Shown here: positions 25,727 to 34,600 of the stretch, piece by piece
How positions within the stretch are numbered: position 1 is the first letter of the stretch
Layout: every line of letters starts with the position of its first letter
DNA from: Phocaeicola coprocola DSM 17136
GTDB lineage: Bacteria; Bacteroidota; Bacteroidia; Bacteroidales; Bacteroidaceae
DNA: 54,210 nucleotides
Direction of reading: 5' to 3'
NCBI RefSeq assembly: GCF_000154845.1
Contig: NZ_DS981459.1
Location: 1 to 54,210 of the forward strand
Made by a program: the position numbers and the translations under genes
Notes under the pieces: model-generated
Told to the model about the DNA's origin: nothing
The model's input: the letters and a program-made list of their open reading frames with translations, nothing else
Database searches by the model: none

Positions 25727-27041
25727 GACAAAAATAATTGTGGTGGAAGACAACATCGTGTATTGCGAATATGTCTGCAATATGCTGTCACGGGAGGGCT
25801 ACCGCAATATGAAGGCTTACCACCTCTCAACCGCGAAGAAACATCTGCAACAGGCAACAGATAATGATATCGTGGTTGCCGACCTGCGTCTGCCTGACGG
25901 CAGTGGCATAGACCTTTTGTGCTGGATGCGAAAGGAGGGAAAGATGCAGCCCTTCATCATTATGACCGACTACGCCGAAGTTAATACCGCCGTGGAAAGC
26001 ATGAAACTCGGCTCGATAGACTATATTCCCAAACAGCTTGTGGAGGATAAACTTGTCCCCCTGATCCGTTCCATACTGAAAGAACGTCAGGCAGGACAAC
26101 GCCGTATGCCTATATTCGCCCGTGAAGGTTCCGCCTTTCAGAAAATCATGCACCGCATAAGGCTGGTAGCCGCCACCGATATGAGCGTGATGATATTTGG
26201 TGAGAACGGCACGGGCAAGGAGCATATTGCCCACCTGTTGCATGACAAGAGCAAACGTGCAGGCAAGCCATTTGTGGCGGTGGACTGCGGTTCACTCTCC
26301 AAAGAGCTTGCACCGTCGGCTTTCTTCGGACACGTCAAAGGTGCATTTACAGGTGCGGACAATGCCAAGAAAGGATATTTCCATGAGGCGGAAGGCGGCA
26401 CGTTGTTTCTGGACGAGGTAGGAAACCTCGCGTTGGAAACCCAACAGATGTTGCTCCGTGCCATACAGGAGAGGCGGTATCGCCCGGTCGGAGACAAGGC
26501 AGACCGGAATTTCAATGTCCGCATCATCGCTGCTACCAATGAAGATTTGGAGGTATCGGTGAATGAAAAGCGTTTTCGGCAGGATCTTCTGTACCGCCTG
26601 CACGACTTCGGGATAACCGTTCCTCCGTTGCGTGACTGTCAAGAAGACATTATGCCGCTGGCAGAGTTCTTCCGTGATATGGCAAACAGAGAGCTGGAGT
26701 GTAGCGTGAGCGGGTTCAGTTCCGAAGCACGTAAAGCGTTGCTGACACACGCATGGCCGGGCAACGTGCGGGAACTTCGGCAGAAAGTTATGGGTGCTGT
26801 ATTGCAGGCGCAGGAAGGTGTTGTCATGAAAGAGCATCTGGAACTTGCCGTGACGAAACCGACCTCTACTGTCAGCTTCGCCTTGCGCAATGACGCGGAG
26901 GATAAGGAGCGGATATTGCGTGCGTTGAAACAGGCAAACGGCAACCGGAGTGTCGCCGCAGAACTGCTCGGCATAGGCAGGACAACACTATACAGCAAAC
27001 TTGAAGAGTATGGACTTAAATATAAATTCAAGCAATCATAG
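25719..27041 (+). CDS. rteB: RteB sigma54-type response regulator
   Basis: 440 residues, NtrC family. The receiver domain has its phospho-acceptor near Asp54 (VVADLRLPDGSGIDL). The AAA+ domain carries Walker A GENGTGKEHIAH (about 160-171), the sigma54-contacting loop GAFTGA (VKGAFTGADN, near 207), Walker B GGTLFLDEVGNL and arginine-finger region QDLLYRLHDFGITVPPLRD. A Fis-type HTH ends it (GNRSVAAELLGIGRTTLYSK). RteB activates rteC in the CTnDOT cascade. It overlaps rteA by 8 bases and belongs to the tetQ operon, so tetracycline raises its level. The intact GAFTGA predicts a sigma54-dependent target, and a candidate element lies before rteC. Confidence 0.95.
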   Translation: MNKTKIIVVEDNIVYCEYVCNMLSREGYRNMKAYHLSTAKKHLQQATDNDIVVADLRLPDGSGIDLLCWMRKEGKMQPFIIMTDYAEVNTAVESMKLGSIDYIPKQLVEDKLVPLIRSILKERQAGQRRMPIFAREGSAFQKIMHRIRLVAATDMSVMIFGENGTGKEHIAHLLHDKSKRAGKPFVAVDCGSLSKELAPSAFFGHVKGAFTGADNAKKGYFHEAEGGTLFLDEVGNLALETQQMLLRAIQERRYRPVGDKADRNFNVRIIAATNEDLEVSVNEKRFRQDLLYRLHDFGITVPPLRDCQEDIMPLAEFFRDMANRELECSVSGFSSEARKALLTHAWPGNVRELRQKVMGAVLQAQEGVVMKEHLELAVTKPTSTVSFALRNDAEDKERILRALKQANGNRSVAAELLGIGRTTLYSKLEEYGLKYKFKQS

Positions 27042-27063
27042 CCCGTAATTCACTGAATTTGGC

Positions 27064-27071
27064 TATCTTTG
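27064..27071 (+). promoter_or_regulatory. -7 element of the structured RNA / DHFR-like gene
   Basis: TATCTTTG matches TAnnTTTG 23 bases after the rteB stop. No clear -33. A transcript would start near 27078. Confidence 0.5.
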
Positions 27072-27077
27072 CATAAC

Positions 27078-27293
27078 ATTTGAGAAAAACGGCGATTGGC
27101 AGGAGCTTTTCGCCGCCAACATATAGGATAAGACCGCAAGGCGTTTCAAGCGAAAATCTGGTAAATTGGAACTACGGAGACGATTGCGTGATGCTTATGC
27201 TATGCTTACGCATAGCGTGCATTCACGTACTCTCCGTAAAGGCTTTACCAGAGCCATCGCTTGAAGGTAGTGTGAATTGCACGCTACTTTTTT
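27078..27293 (+). ncRNA. Highly structured, intrinsically terminated RNA (sRNA or attenuator), unrecognised
   Basis: Between rteB and the DHFR-like gene lies a long compound hairpin built of perfect stems separated by internal loops. TTCAAGCG (27145-27152) pairs with 27258-27265; TCTGGTAAA (27157-27165) with 27244-27252; TACGGAGA (27173-27180) with 27231-27238; CGTGA-TGC (27187-27194) with 27219-27227 (one bulge); and GCTATGC (27199-27205) with 27210-27216 under a TTAC loop. A GGCG/CGCC hairpin precedes it (27091-27114) and an intrinsic terminator follows. With its own -7 element it is either a free RNA of about 215 nt or the attenuated 5' leader of the next gene. I do not recognise a known riboswitch class. 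Confidence 0.55.
27267..27293 (+). terminator. Intrinsic terminator before the DHFR-like gene
   Basis: GTAGTGTG (27267-27274) pairs with CACGCTAC (27280-27287; one U-G pair) with loop AATTG, then TTTTTT. It ends 27 bases before the next ATG, so it would block that gene unless transcription reads through or the structure is switched. Confidence 0.8.
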
Positions 27294-27320
27294 ACCCTTG
27301 CCTAACGAAAGGAAACGATT

Positions 27321-27743
27321 ATGGGTAAAGTTCAGATTCTCGCCGTACTGACGATGGACGGATGTCTTTCTTCAGAGTTATATGATAAAGCACATCAGGA
27401 TTTGTGCCTTGACCGTTGCGGTCTTGATGAAATCAGGAAGAAAGCCTTTTACCGTGTGACACCGGACTATTCCATTTCAATGCTGCACGAATGGAGAAAA
27501 GACTGCACAAACATCCGTTACCTCGCGGAAGCCACACCGGACACGGCAGACTATATAAACGGACTGCTGCGGATGCACGCTGTGGATGAAATCATACTAT
27601 ACACCGTTCCTTTCATATCCGGAAGCGGACGACATTTTTTTAAGTCGGCTCTGCCAGAGCAACACTGGACGCTTTCCTCTTTGAAAAGCTATCCCAACGG
27701 TGTATGTCGCATTATCTATATCCTTGATAAAAAAGCAAGATAG
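27321..27743 (+). CDS. Short dihydrofolate reductase-like (RibD C-terminal family) protein
   Basis: 140 residues with the ends of a RibD_C/DHFR fold: MGKVQILAVLTMDGCLSSEL at the N-terminus and DEIILYTVPFISGSGRHFF (about 91-109) at the C-terminal side, the two most conserved blocks of the family. The middle is shorter than in RibD reductases (about 200 residues), so cofactor or substrate binding may be altered. Related small reductase-like genes are often found near rteB in Bacteroidales ICEs. It is preceded by the structured RNA with a terminator. Enzyme activity is uncertain and nothing here supports calling it a trimethoprim-resistance gene. Confidence 0.65.
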   Translation: MGKVQILAVLTMDGCLSSELYDKAHQDLCLDRCGLDEIRKKAFYRVTPDYSISMLHEWRKDCTNIRYLAEATPDTADYINGLLRMHAVDEIILYTVPFISGSGRHFFKSALPEQHWTLSSLKSYPNGVCRIIYILDKKAR

Positions 27744-27864
27744 CCAAAATGTGCGGCAAGCATACATTTCTATTTTCAGGAATAGAATAAATGTTCCGAT
27801 TACAAACAATTTAAGTCGGAGATAATTTGTCCTTGTGAAAAAATACTGAATTTTATACCTCTGA

Positions 27865-27903
27865 AATCCAGCACTTTGTAAAATTGAGTGTTGGATTTTT
27901 TAT
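27865..27903 (+). terminator. Intrinsic terminator downstream of the DHFR-like gene
   Basis: AATCCAGCACT (27865-27875) pairs with AGTGTTGGATT (27887-27897; one G-U pair), loop of 11, followed by a T-run. It isolates rteC from upstream transcription. Confidence 0.8.
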
Positions 27904-27907
27904 TTTC

Positions 27908-27923
27908 TGCCGCGTTTTTTGCC
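27908..27923 (+). promoter_or_regulatory. Sigma54-like -24/-12 element before rteC
   Basis: TGCCGCG-TTTT-TTGCC has the exact spacing of the sigma54 consensus TGGCACG-N4-TTGCA, differing in the second G of -24, one A, and the last base. It lies about 60 bases before the rteC ATG. RteB, the known activator of rteC, has an intact GAFTGA loop. The altered GG dinucleotide is a real weakness. Confidence 0.4.
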
Positions 27924-27981
27924 AATTATATTCATGTGCGCACGCAGAAAACAAAGTGTAATTTTCAAAATTGACAGAACC

Positions 27982-28587
27982 ATGAATTATTTCTTGCTGG
28001 CGGAAACCGACTTTTTCCGCCTGATAAACGAAGCCGGCGACTGCAATATGGAAACGGCATACACGGCTTTCGCCACCCAAGTGATCGAACTGTGCAACGG
28101 CGGCATGGACATGAACCTTACCGTCATCGCGCTTGCCTACATCGAAATCGAGTTGCAGCACCATCCCGTACGTAATCTGTCAGAAGAAAAAAGAGAGATT
28201 GCCGCCTACGTCAGCAAGGCTCTGTCTTTCGTAAGAAAGATGCAGAAATTCCTTGCCACGCCCCAAGTGCCACCACTAATATCCGCCAACAACGCAACAG
28301 AAACCACCGCCAGCCTTCTTCAATGGACGGGCAATGCCATCGACCTCGTGGAACTTATCTACGGCATAGACGTGATGGGCTGCATCAACAACGGCAATAT
28401 GCCGCTCAAACAGCTCGCCCCACTTCTCTATAAGATATTCGGGGTTGATTCTAAAGACTGCTACCGCTTCTACACTGATATCAAACGCCGGAAGAACGAA
28501 AGCCGCACCTATTTCATTGACAGGATGCAGGAAAAACTGAACGAGAGAATGTTGCGTGATGAGGAGTTGGAGCGGATGAGAAAATAA
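27982..28587 (+). CDS. rteC: RteC, activator of the excision operon
   Basis: 201 residues from MNYFLLAETDFFRLINEAGD; the longer frame from 27919 lacks a better start context. RteC family: an all-helical N-terminal region (about 1-110) and a C-terminal helical domain with LLQWTGNAIDLVELIYGIDV and FFTD-type end FYTDIKRRKNESRTYFIDRM, implicated in binding DNA. In CTnDOT, RteC is made when RteB is active and in turn switches on xis2c-xis2d-orf3-exc. The dyad at 9865-9879 is the likely target here. Own terminator downstream, so monocistronic. Confidence 0.92.
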   Translation: MNYFLLAETDFFRLINEAGDCNMETAYTAFATQVIELCNGGMDMNLTVIALAYIEIELQHHPVRNLSEEKREIAAYVSKALSFVRKMQKFLATPQVPPLISANNATETTASLLQWTGNAIDLVELIYGIDVMGCINNGNMPLKQLAPLLYKIFGVDSKDCYRFYTDIKRRKNESRTYFIDRMQEKLNERMLRDEELERMRK

Positions 28588-28609
28588 AAAAATATCCATT
28601 ACATATGAG

Positions 28610-28639
28610 AAGACAGGAATACTCGTATCCTGTCTTTTT
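28610..28639 (+). terminator. rteC terminator
   Basis: AAGACAGGA (28610-28618) pairs with TCCTGTCTT (28628-28636), with an inner TAC/GTA extension, followed by a T-run. The IS1380-family element inserted just beyond it, so rteC was not damaged. Confidence 0.85.
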
Positions 28640-28655
28640 ATTTTCATTTAATTAT

Positions 28656-30249
28656 CCTTAATTCCGCAACATAATTGATAATTATTTTTATAAGTTCCTG
28701 AGCAACATTTTGTTGCCCAGGTTTTTGCCATGTCAGCGTTTTCACTTACCTTAGTGTTGCGAATCCAAAGACAAAGAAAACCGCAACAGGCATGGCAAAG
28801 GTAGCAATAAAATCCGAAAGACTCACTCCTTTTGGAGGCATATTTCCAATCATGGAGCAATTTACCTCCCTTCTCTCCTCTACAATTGACTCAACACTTG
28901 GGTTGAGATGCAAACTCTATGGTTATCAATACAGCGAAATCATCCGCTCCCTCCTATGCGTTTACTTCTGCGGCGGTTCTTGCGTTGAGGATGTCACCGC
29001 CCACTTAATGAGTCATCTTTCCCTTCACCCCACACTCCGCACCTGTAGCGCCGACACCATCCTTAGGGCAATAAACGAACTGACCCGGGAAAACATCTCA
29101 TACACGTCTGATGCCGGAAAGTCCTATGATTTCAATACGGCAGACACACTCAACACATTGCTCCTGAATTGCCTGTTGTCCACAGGGCAGTTGAAAGAGG
29201 GCGGGGAGTATGACGTTGACTTTGACCACCAGTTCATTGAGGCGGAGAAGTACGATGCAAAGCCCACGTACAAGAAATTTCTTGGTTACAGGTCCGGTGT
29301 GGCCGTTATCGGCGACATGATTGTCGGCATAGAGAACAGCGACGGCAACACCAATGTACGCTTTCACCAGAAGGACACGCTAAAGAGGATTTTGGAGAGA
29401 CTTGAAGAGAAGAAGCTGACAGTCAAACGCTTCAGGGCCGACTGCGGCTCATGCTCTGAAGACATTGTGGATGAGGTCAGGAAGCATTGCAGGACATTCT
29501 ACATACGCGCCAACCGCTGCTGCTCGCTCTATGATGACATCTTCGCGCTCAGAGGGTGGAAGAAGGAAGAGATAAACGGCATCGTGTTTGAGTTGAACTC
29601 CATTCTCGTTGAGAAGTGGAAGGGCAAACCGTATCGCCTGGTAATCCAGAGACAGAGACGCATGGGCAGTGGACCGGACCTGTGGGAGGGGGAATATACA
29701 TACCGCTGCATCCTGACCAACGATTACGAATCATCCATGAGGGACATCGTGGAGTTCTATAACATGCGCGGTGGCAAGGAACGCGTCTTTGATGACATGA
29801 ACAATGGGTTTGGATGGGACAGACTGCCTAAATCCTTCATGGCGGAAAATACCGTGTTCCTGCTCCTGACGGCACTGATACGCAATTTCTACAAGGCCAT
29901 CATGCAAAGGATTGAAGTGAAGAAGTTCGGGCTCAAGGAAACCAGCCGTATCAAGACGTTTGTCTTCAAATTCATTTCAGTACCTGCCAAGTGGATTAAG
30001 ACCGCAAGGCAATGTGTGCTGAATATCTACACCGACAACCATGCATATGCAGAAGCCTTCAAAACTTCTTCCGGATGATTTACATCACTTGATGGCCACT
30101 GATTGCGTATTGCCTCAAGTCGCTTTATGGGGTAAGGGGATGGTATGCGCATTGAAACGGACGCGAGGACTTAATGGTTATCTTACGAATCAAAAGTCCA
30201 TTTCTCTTTATGTAGGTAGCACTTCGGGAATGGAGTTGCGGATTTAAGG
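28656..30249 (+). mobile_element. Complete IS1380-family insertion sequence (copy 1)
   Basis: 1594 bp with terminal inverted repeats CCTTAATTCCGCAAC (left) and CCTTAAATCCGCAAC (right, inverted), 14 of 15 matching. It is flanked by a perfect 5-bp target duplication, ATTAT at 28651-28655 and 30250-30254. It contains one transposase gene. The duplication proves this copy arrived by its own transposition between the rteC terminator and the cargo genes. A second copy lies inverted at 53246 to the window end. Confidence 0.93.
28792..30078 (+). CDS. IS1380-family transposase
   Basis: 428-residue DDE transposase. The IS1380 pattern is clear: DVDFDHQFIEAEKYDAKPTY (first Asp), RFRADCGSCSEDIVDEV (second Asp), and the C-terminal YNMRGGKERVFDDMNNGFGW block with the catalytic Glu, followed by FMAENTVFLLLTALIRNFYK. 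Full length and intact. The protein is identical over the shared part to that of copy 2. Start at the ATG at 28792; the ORF has 135 bases of left-end sequence before it. Confidence 0.93.
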   Translation: MAKVAIKSERLTPFGGIFPIMEQFTSLLSSTIDSTLGLRCKLYGYQYSEIIRSLLCVYFCGGSCVEDVTAHLMSHLSLHPTLRTCSADTILRAINELTRENISYTSDAGKSYDFNTADTLNTLLLNCLLSTGQLKEGGEYDVDFDHQFIEAEKYDAKPTYKKFLGYRSGVAVIGDMIVGIENSDGNTNVRFHQKDTLKRILERLEEKKLTVKRFRADCGSCSEDIVDEVRKHCRTFYIRANRCCSLYDDIFALRGWKKEEINGIVFELNSILVEKWKGKPYRLVIQRQRRMGSGPDLWEGEYTYRCILTNDYESSMRDIVEFYNMRGGKERVFDDMNNGFGWDRLPKSFMAENTVFLLLTALIRNFYKAIMQRIEVKKFGLKETSRIKTFVFKFISVPAKWIKTARQCVLNIYTDNHAYAEAFKTSSG

Positions 30250-30461
30250 ATTATATATTAATTAGCACAATATATGTGAGTTTTTCATTCCTATAAGGAC
30301 AAATTTCAGAAACGTATGTCTGGTAAATTATTGAGTCATCATAGTATGAACATATATCATTACTAAAAACAATGAAACAACTTCCATAAGATTGTGGTTG
30401 TAAAAATCGCCATTTAATAGCCCGTTTTTTTTGTAAAATTCGCCAATTAAAAAAATATGAT

Positions 30462-30469
30462 TATCTTTG
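30462..30469 (+). promoter_or_regulatory. -7 element of the AAA/DUF4143 gene
   Basis: TATCTTTG matches TAnnTTTG and lies 18 bases before the ATG at 30488. The preceding 30255-30450 is AT-rich intergenic DNA without a supportable gene. Confidence 0.55.
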
Positions 30470-30487
30470 CATTATATTTTATAAGGT

Positions 30488-31618
30488 ATGGAAACAGTAA
30501 ATAGAATACTTCAAGAGAAGATTACAGCACGAATCGCGCCCAATAAAGCAGTACTGATTTTTGGTGCTCGCCGTGTTGGTAAAACGGTAATGATGCGTAA
30601 AATTGTGGACAACTATTCAGGTAGGACGATGATGCTCAACGGCGAAGACTACGACACATTAGCACTATTGGAGAATCGCTCAATAGCCAATTATCGGCAT
30701 TTATTGGATGGTATTGATTTGCTGGCTATTGATGAGGCACAGAACATACCACAAATCGGTAGTATTCTGAAGTTGATAGTTGATGAAATACCGGGAATAA
30801 GTGTCTTGGCAAGTGGTTCTTCGTCATTCGATTTGCTGAATAAGACTGGTGAACCGTTGGTCGGCCGCAGTACGCAATTTCTCCTTACACCATTCTCGCA
30901 ACGGGAAATCGCACAGACGGAAACGGCACTTGAAACCCGCCAGAACCTCGAAGCGCGCTTGATTTACGGTTCCTATCCCGAAGTAGTAATGATGGAGAAC
31001 TATGAACGTAAAACAGACTACCTACGTGATATTGTCGGTGCATACCTGCTTAAAGATATCTTAGCAATTGACGGCTTAAAAAATTCGAGCAAGATGCGCG
31101 ATCTACTGCGATTGATAGCTTTTCAGTTGGGCAGCGAAGTTTCTTACGAAGAGTTAGGTAAACAACTCGGCATGAGCAAGACGACCGTTGAAAAATACCT
31201 CGACCTATTGGAAAAGGTCTTCGTTATCTATCGTCTGGGGGCTTATTCGCGTAACCTACGCAAGGAGGTTACAAAAGCTGGCAAGTGGTACTTCTACGAC
31301 AACGGCATTCGCAATGCCATTATCGGGGCTTTCTCACCGCTGGCCATTCGGCAGGATGTCGGTGCGCTGTGGGAGAACTACATCATCGGAGAGCGGCGCA
31401 AAGCGAACTTCAATGAGGGACTGCACAGGGAGTTCTATTTCTGGCGCACCTACGACAAACAGGAAATCGACCTGATTGAGGAGAGTGCCGACAGTCTTAC
31501 CGCCTTGGAGTTCAAGTGGGGAAATAAAATGCCGGCCGCACCGAAAGCCTTCCAAGAAGCCTATCCCTATGCCGAGTTTCATGTGGTAAATCGGGAGAAT
31601 TATTTGGAGTTCGTATAA
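30488..31618 (+). CDS. AAA ATPase with DUF4143 / PD-(D/E)XK-like C-terminus
   Basis: 376 residues. The N-terminal ATPase has Walker A GARRVGKT (26-33) and Walker B DLLAIDEAQ (about 76-84), with sensor-like SVLASGSSSFDLL. The centre (about 190-260) is a winged-helix region (SYEELGKQLGMSKTTVEKYL). The C-terminal DUF4143 domain keeps a nuclease-like DxnExK pattern: EIDLIEE near 327 and ALEFKWG near 340. The family is very widespread in Bacteroidetes and archaea, mostly without known function; some members resemble STAND-type or helicase-loader ATPases. It is 16 bases before the KAP NTPase gene on the same strand, suggesting a two-gene operon. Not part of the usual CTnDOT backbone; cargo. Confidence 0.8.
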   Translation: METVNRILQEKITARIAPNKAVLIFGARRVGKTVMMRKIVDNYSGRTMMLNGEDYDTLALLENRSIANYRHLLDGIDLLAIDEAQNIPQIGSILKLIVDEIPGISVLASGSSSFDLLNKTGEPLVGRSTQFLLTPFSQREIAQTETALETRQNLEARLIYGSYPEVVMMENYERKTDYLRDIVGAYLLKDILAIDGLKNSSKMRDLLRLIAFQLGSEVSYEELGKQLGMSKTTVEKYLDLLEKVFVIYRLGAYSRNLRKEVTKAGKWYFYDNGIRNAIIGAFSPLAIRQDVGALWENYIIGERRKANFNEGLHREFYFWRTYDKQEIDLIEESADSLTALEFKWGNKMPAAPKAFQEAYPYAEFHVVNRENYLEFV

Positions 31619-31634
31619 TCAATAAATTACGTAT

Positions 31635-34600
31635 ATGGAAACAAAACTACAATCCAAACAGCAATATCCGCGGTTTATCCAAAATAAACCGTGTGGTATT
31701 GACAAATTCGATGGAGGTTCGCAAGAAAGGTTGGCAAAAACTATTGCTCGCCATTTTTGTCAGAATGATTCATTGGATGAGGAATGTACTTTACCTCGAA
31801 TTATCGGCATCGAAGGTATTTGGGGATCTGGAAAATCCAACGTGGTTAAAATGTTGGAACGTGAATTATCAGACGACTATTACTTTTTTGAGTATGACGC
31901 ATGGGGACATCAAGAGGACTTGCAACGCCGCTCTATATTGGAATTGCTTACAAGCAAACTTATTGATGATGGTATCCTATCTGGAAATGCAACAATAAAA
32001 GTCAAAGGTGGAGGTACGAAAACCGTATCATGGTCTGAAAAGCTGAAATATTTATTAGCCCGTAAAACGGAGACCGTAACCGAAAAATATCCCCTTATCA
32101 GTAATGGTATGGTTGCGGCATTTTTGGTTGCAGTTTTAACTCCGATATTTACATTTATTGCGTATGCAGTAAAACCTACACCCACAACATGGTGGTTTTC
32201 TTTATTGTCTATTATCATAGCTGCACTGCCAGTTCTTATTGCATTGTGCGTTTGGAAATGGGCATATAGCAAAGATCATAAATATGGATGGAGTTATATG
32301 TTAGCTATTTATCAAGATAAAGTCGAAAAGGACGTTTGCTATGAGACTTTGAGCGAAGACGAACCAACGGTTTACGAGTTCAAAACATGGATGCAAGACA
32401 TTTCTGATTTTATCAAGGAAAAAGGACAACGTAAATTAGTCCTTGTTTTTGACAACATGGATCGTCTCCCCGCTGAAAAAGTAAAAGAATTATGGTCTTC
32501 TATCCATACGTTCTTCGCCGATAGCGGTTTTGAAAATGTTTGGGCTGTTATTCCTTTCGATGAAACACATTTAGCTTGTGCATTCGGAGATGAGACCGAC
32601 GAACAAACGAAACAACTGACCAAGTATTTTATCAATAAAACTTTCCCTATTGTTTATCGTGTTGCTCCTCCTGTTATTACCGACTATCGAAGTATATTCA
32701 ACAAACTGTTTGTTGAAGCATTTGGAGAAACAGAAAATGAAGCGAAAGAAACTATAAATCGGATATTCAGATTGGTAAATCCTAATGCCAATGTTAGGGA
32801 AATTATATCATATATCAATGAGATGGTCGCTCTTAAACAAGAGTGGTGTAACGAAATTTTGATGATAAACATAGCATTGTTCTGTTTGAAGAAGACGGAT
32901 ATTCTGGCAAATCCAGTAGAACAAATATTGTCCGGCGACTATCTGAATGGCATTCAAACAATAATTAACAATGATCTGCAAACACAACGCGAAATTGCAG
33001 CTTTGGTATATGGTGTCGATGTTGAAGATGCTCGACAAATTCCATTGAAAAAATATATTGAAGGCTGCATCAACGGAGAAGAAGACCACGACATAAATCA
33101 ATATGCAGAGACTAATAAACAATTTGACACTGTATTAGAAGAAGTTATACAATGTATGGACAATGCGCTTATCGATAAGATTATACATTGTTTGCATAAA
33201 TTAACTCGAAAGAGCGATGTTATTCTGCGTGTATGGCAAAGAATAGCACAATTGAAATTAAAAGAATCCATAGAGAAGCAGGTGTTCCCTGTCGAATACC
33301 AAGAACTGCTGTTGCATTTAGACACGGAAAGCCAAAACCATGTGATTGCTCAATTATATAAGAAGATAGTTCGGTTCAATGACTTCAATGGCGGCGACTA
33401 TTTCAAAACGTTAGATGCAATAGACAGGTTTATTGCGCAAAATAAGTTGGCGTGCGATTTTACGTCATTGATTGAAGCAAAAACAGTCAAGCCAAATACA
33501 TTTATCGATTATATTCAAGCTGCAAATGCAACAGATGCTGCCTATCGGGATAACGCGACAACTAAAGCATATAAATATTATCAAGTAGCAACAAATTCGG
33601 AGGCGCTCGATAATTATTTGGCAAACTTACTACCCGATAATTTCGACCATGCAGATATTGTAAAAACGTTAAAAGATAATTCTACCTATACGTTTCCAAC
33701 GCTTTTGCAAGCGATCACGAATTGCATTGATGAACAGAATGTAAATAAAGATAATATAGGGGCTATATTTACAACCTATCGTTTATTGGCATCTGACGAA
33801 GAAAGACCTTTACCTGTAACGTTAGATTCAACCTACATAAATCAGTTGCATTCTGAATTAGAAACTGATGGCCGAAACATTAAAGAGTCTGGATATTACG
33901 ATTTAGTCGCCATGCAATTGGCACATGGTCATTCCGTTTCCTTAATAGAGGGTGGAGATATAAAATATGTTGCAGAACTCATGGACTATTATGTGGATCA
34001 TGGAGACTTATTAGTAAATAGTGTGGGATGGAATATACCGCTATTAAATGAAACACTACAATACATGGTAAATCATAAACTTGGCTATAAATTATTGCTC
34101 TCAGACATATTGCCCCAATTTGAAGATATTAAGAACAGAATAGGTGTAACGGATGAGGTATTTATCGAGCATTTAGCAGAGTGGAATACCGATTTGGATA
34201 AGTATATCACTAAGAACAATATTAAAGATGTAATTCCTGACGCATCTTTTTACGATTTGACCACTAAAATAAGCAATGTCCTGACCGATCATATCAATAA
34301 AATAGCGTTCGAAGCGTTGTCTGAAATAAGTGTTGATACATTATACGCCCAAAGAACAGCACATACATCATATTATTGGTTTGTCGCAATAAAACATTTA
34401 CTGGCTAAAATCAAATCCTTGCCAGATAACTTGACTGAATTTGGCAAAAAGATTCTGATGGATATTGCTTCTGGAACTCAAAGTTTGAATCCTTTCCCTA
34501 ATTGTTTCAAGAATATAGTTGAAAGATTGGATAAACGAAAAATTAAATCGACAGTTACCGATATAAGAAATGATTTCTGCATCGGTAAAAAGACTATCAA

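Noticed and set aside
27321..27743. Trimethoprim-resistance dihydrofolate reductase
   Set aside because: The family blocks are RibD_C-like and the protein is short; nothing supports a resistance dfr.
30041..30247. 68-residue ORF at the end of the IS1380 element, also found in copy 2
   Set aside because: It overlaps the transposase end in another frame and reaches the terminal repeat; duplicated only because the IS is.
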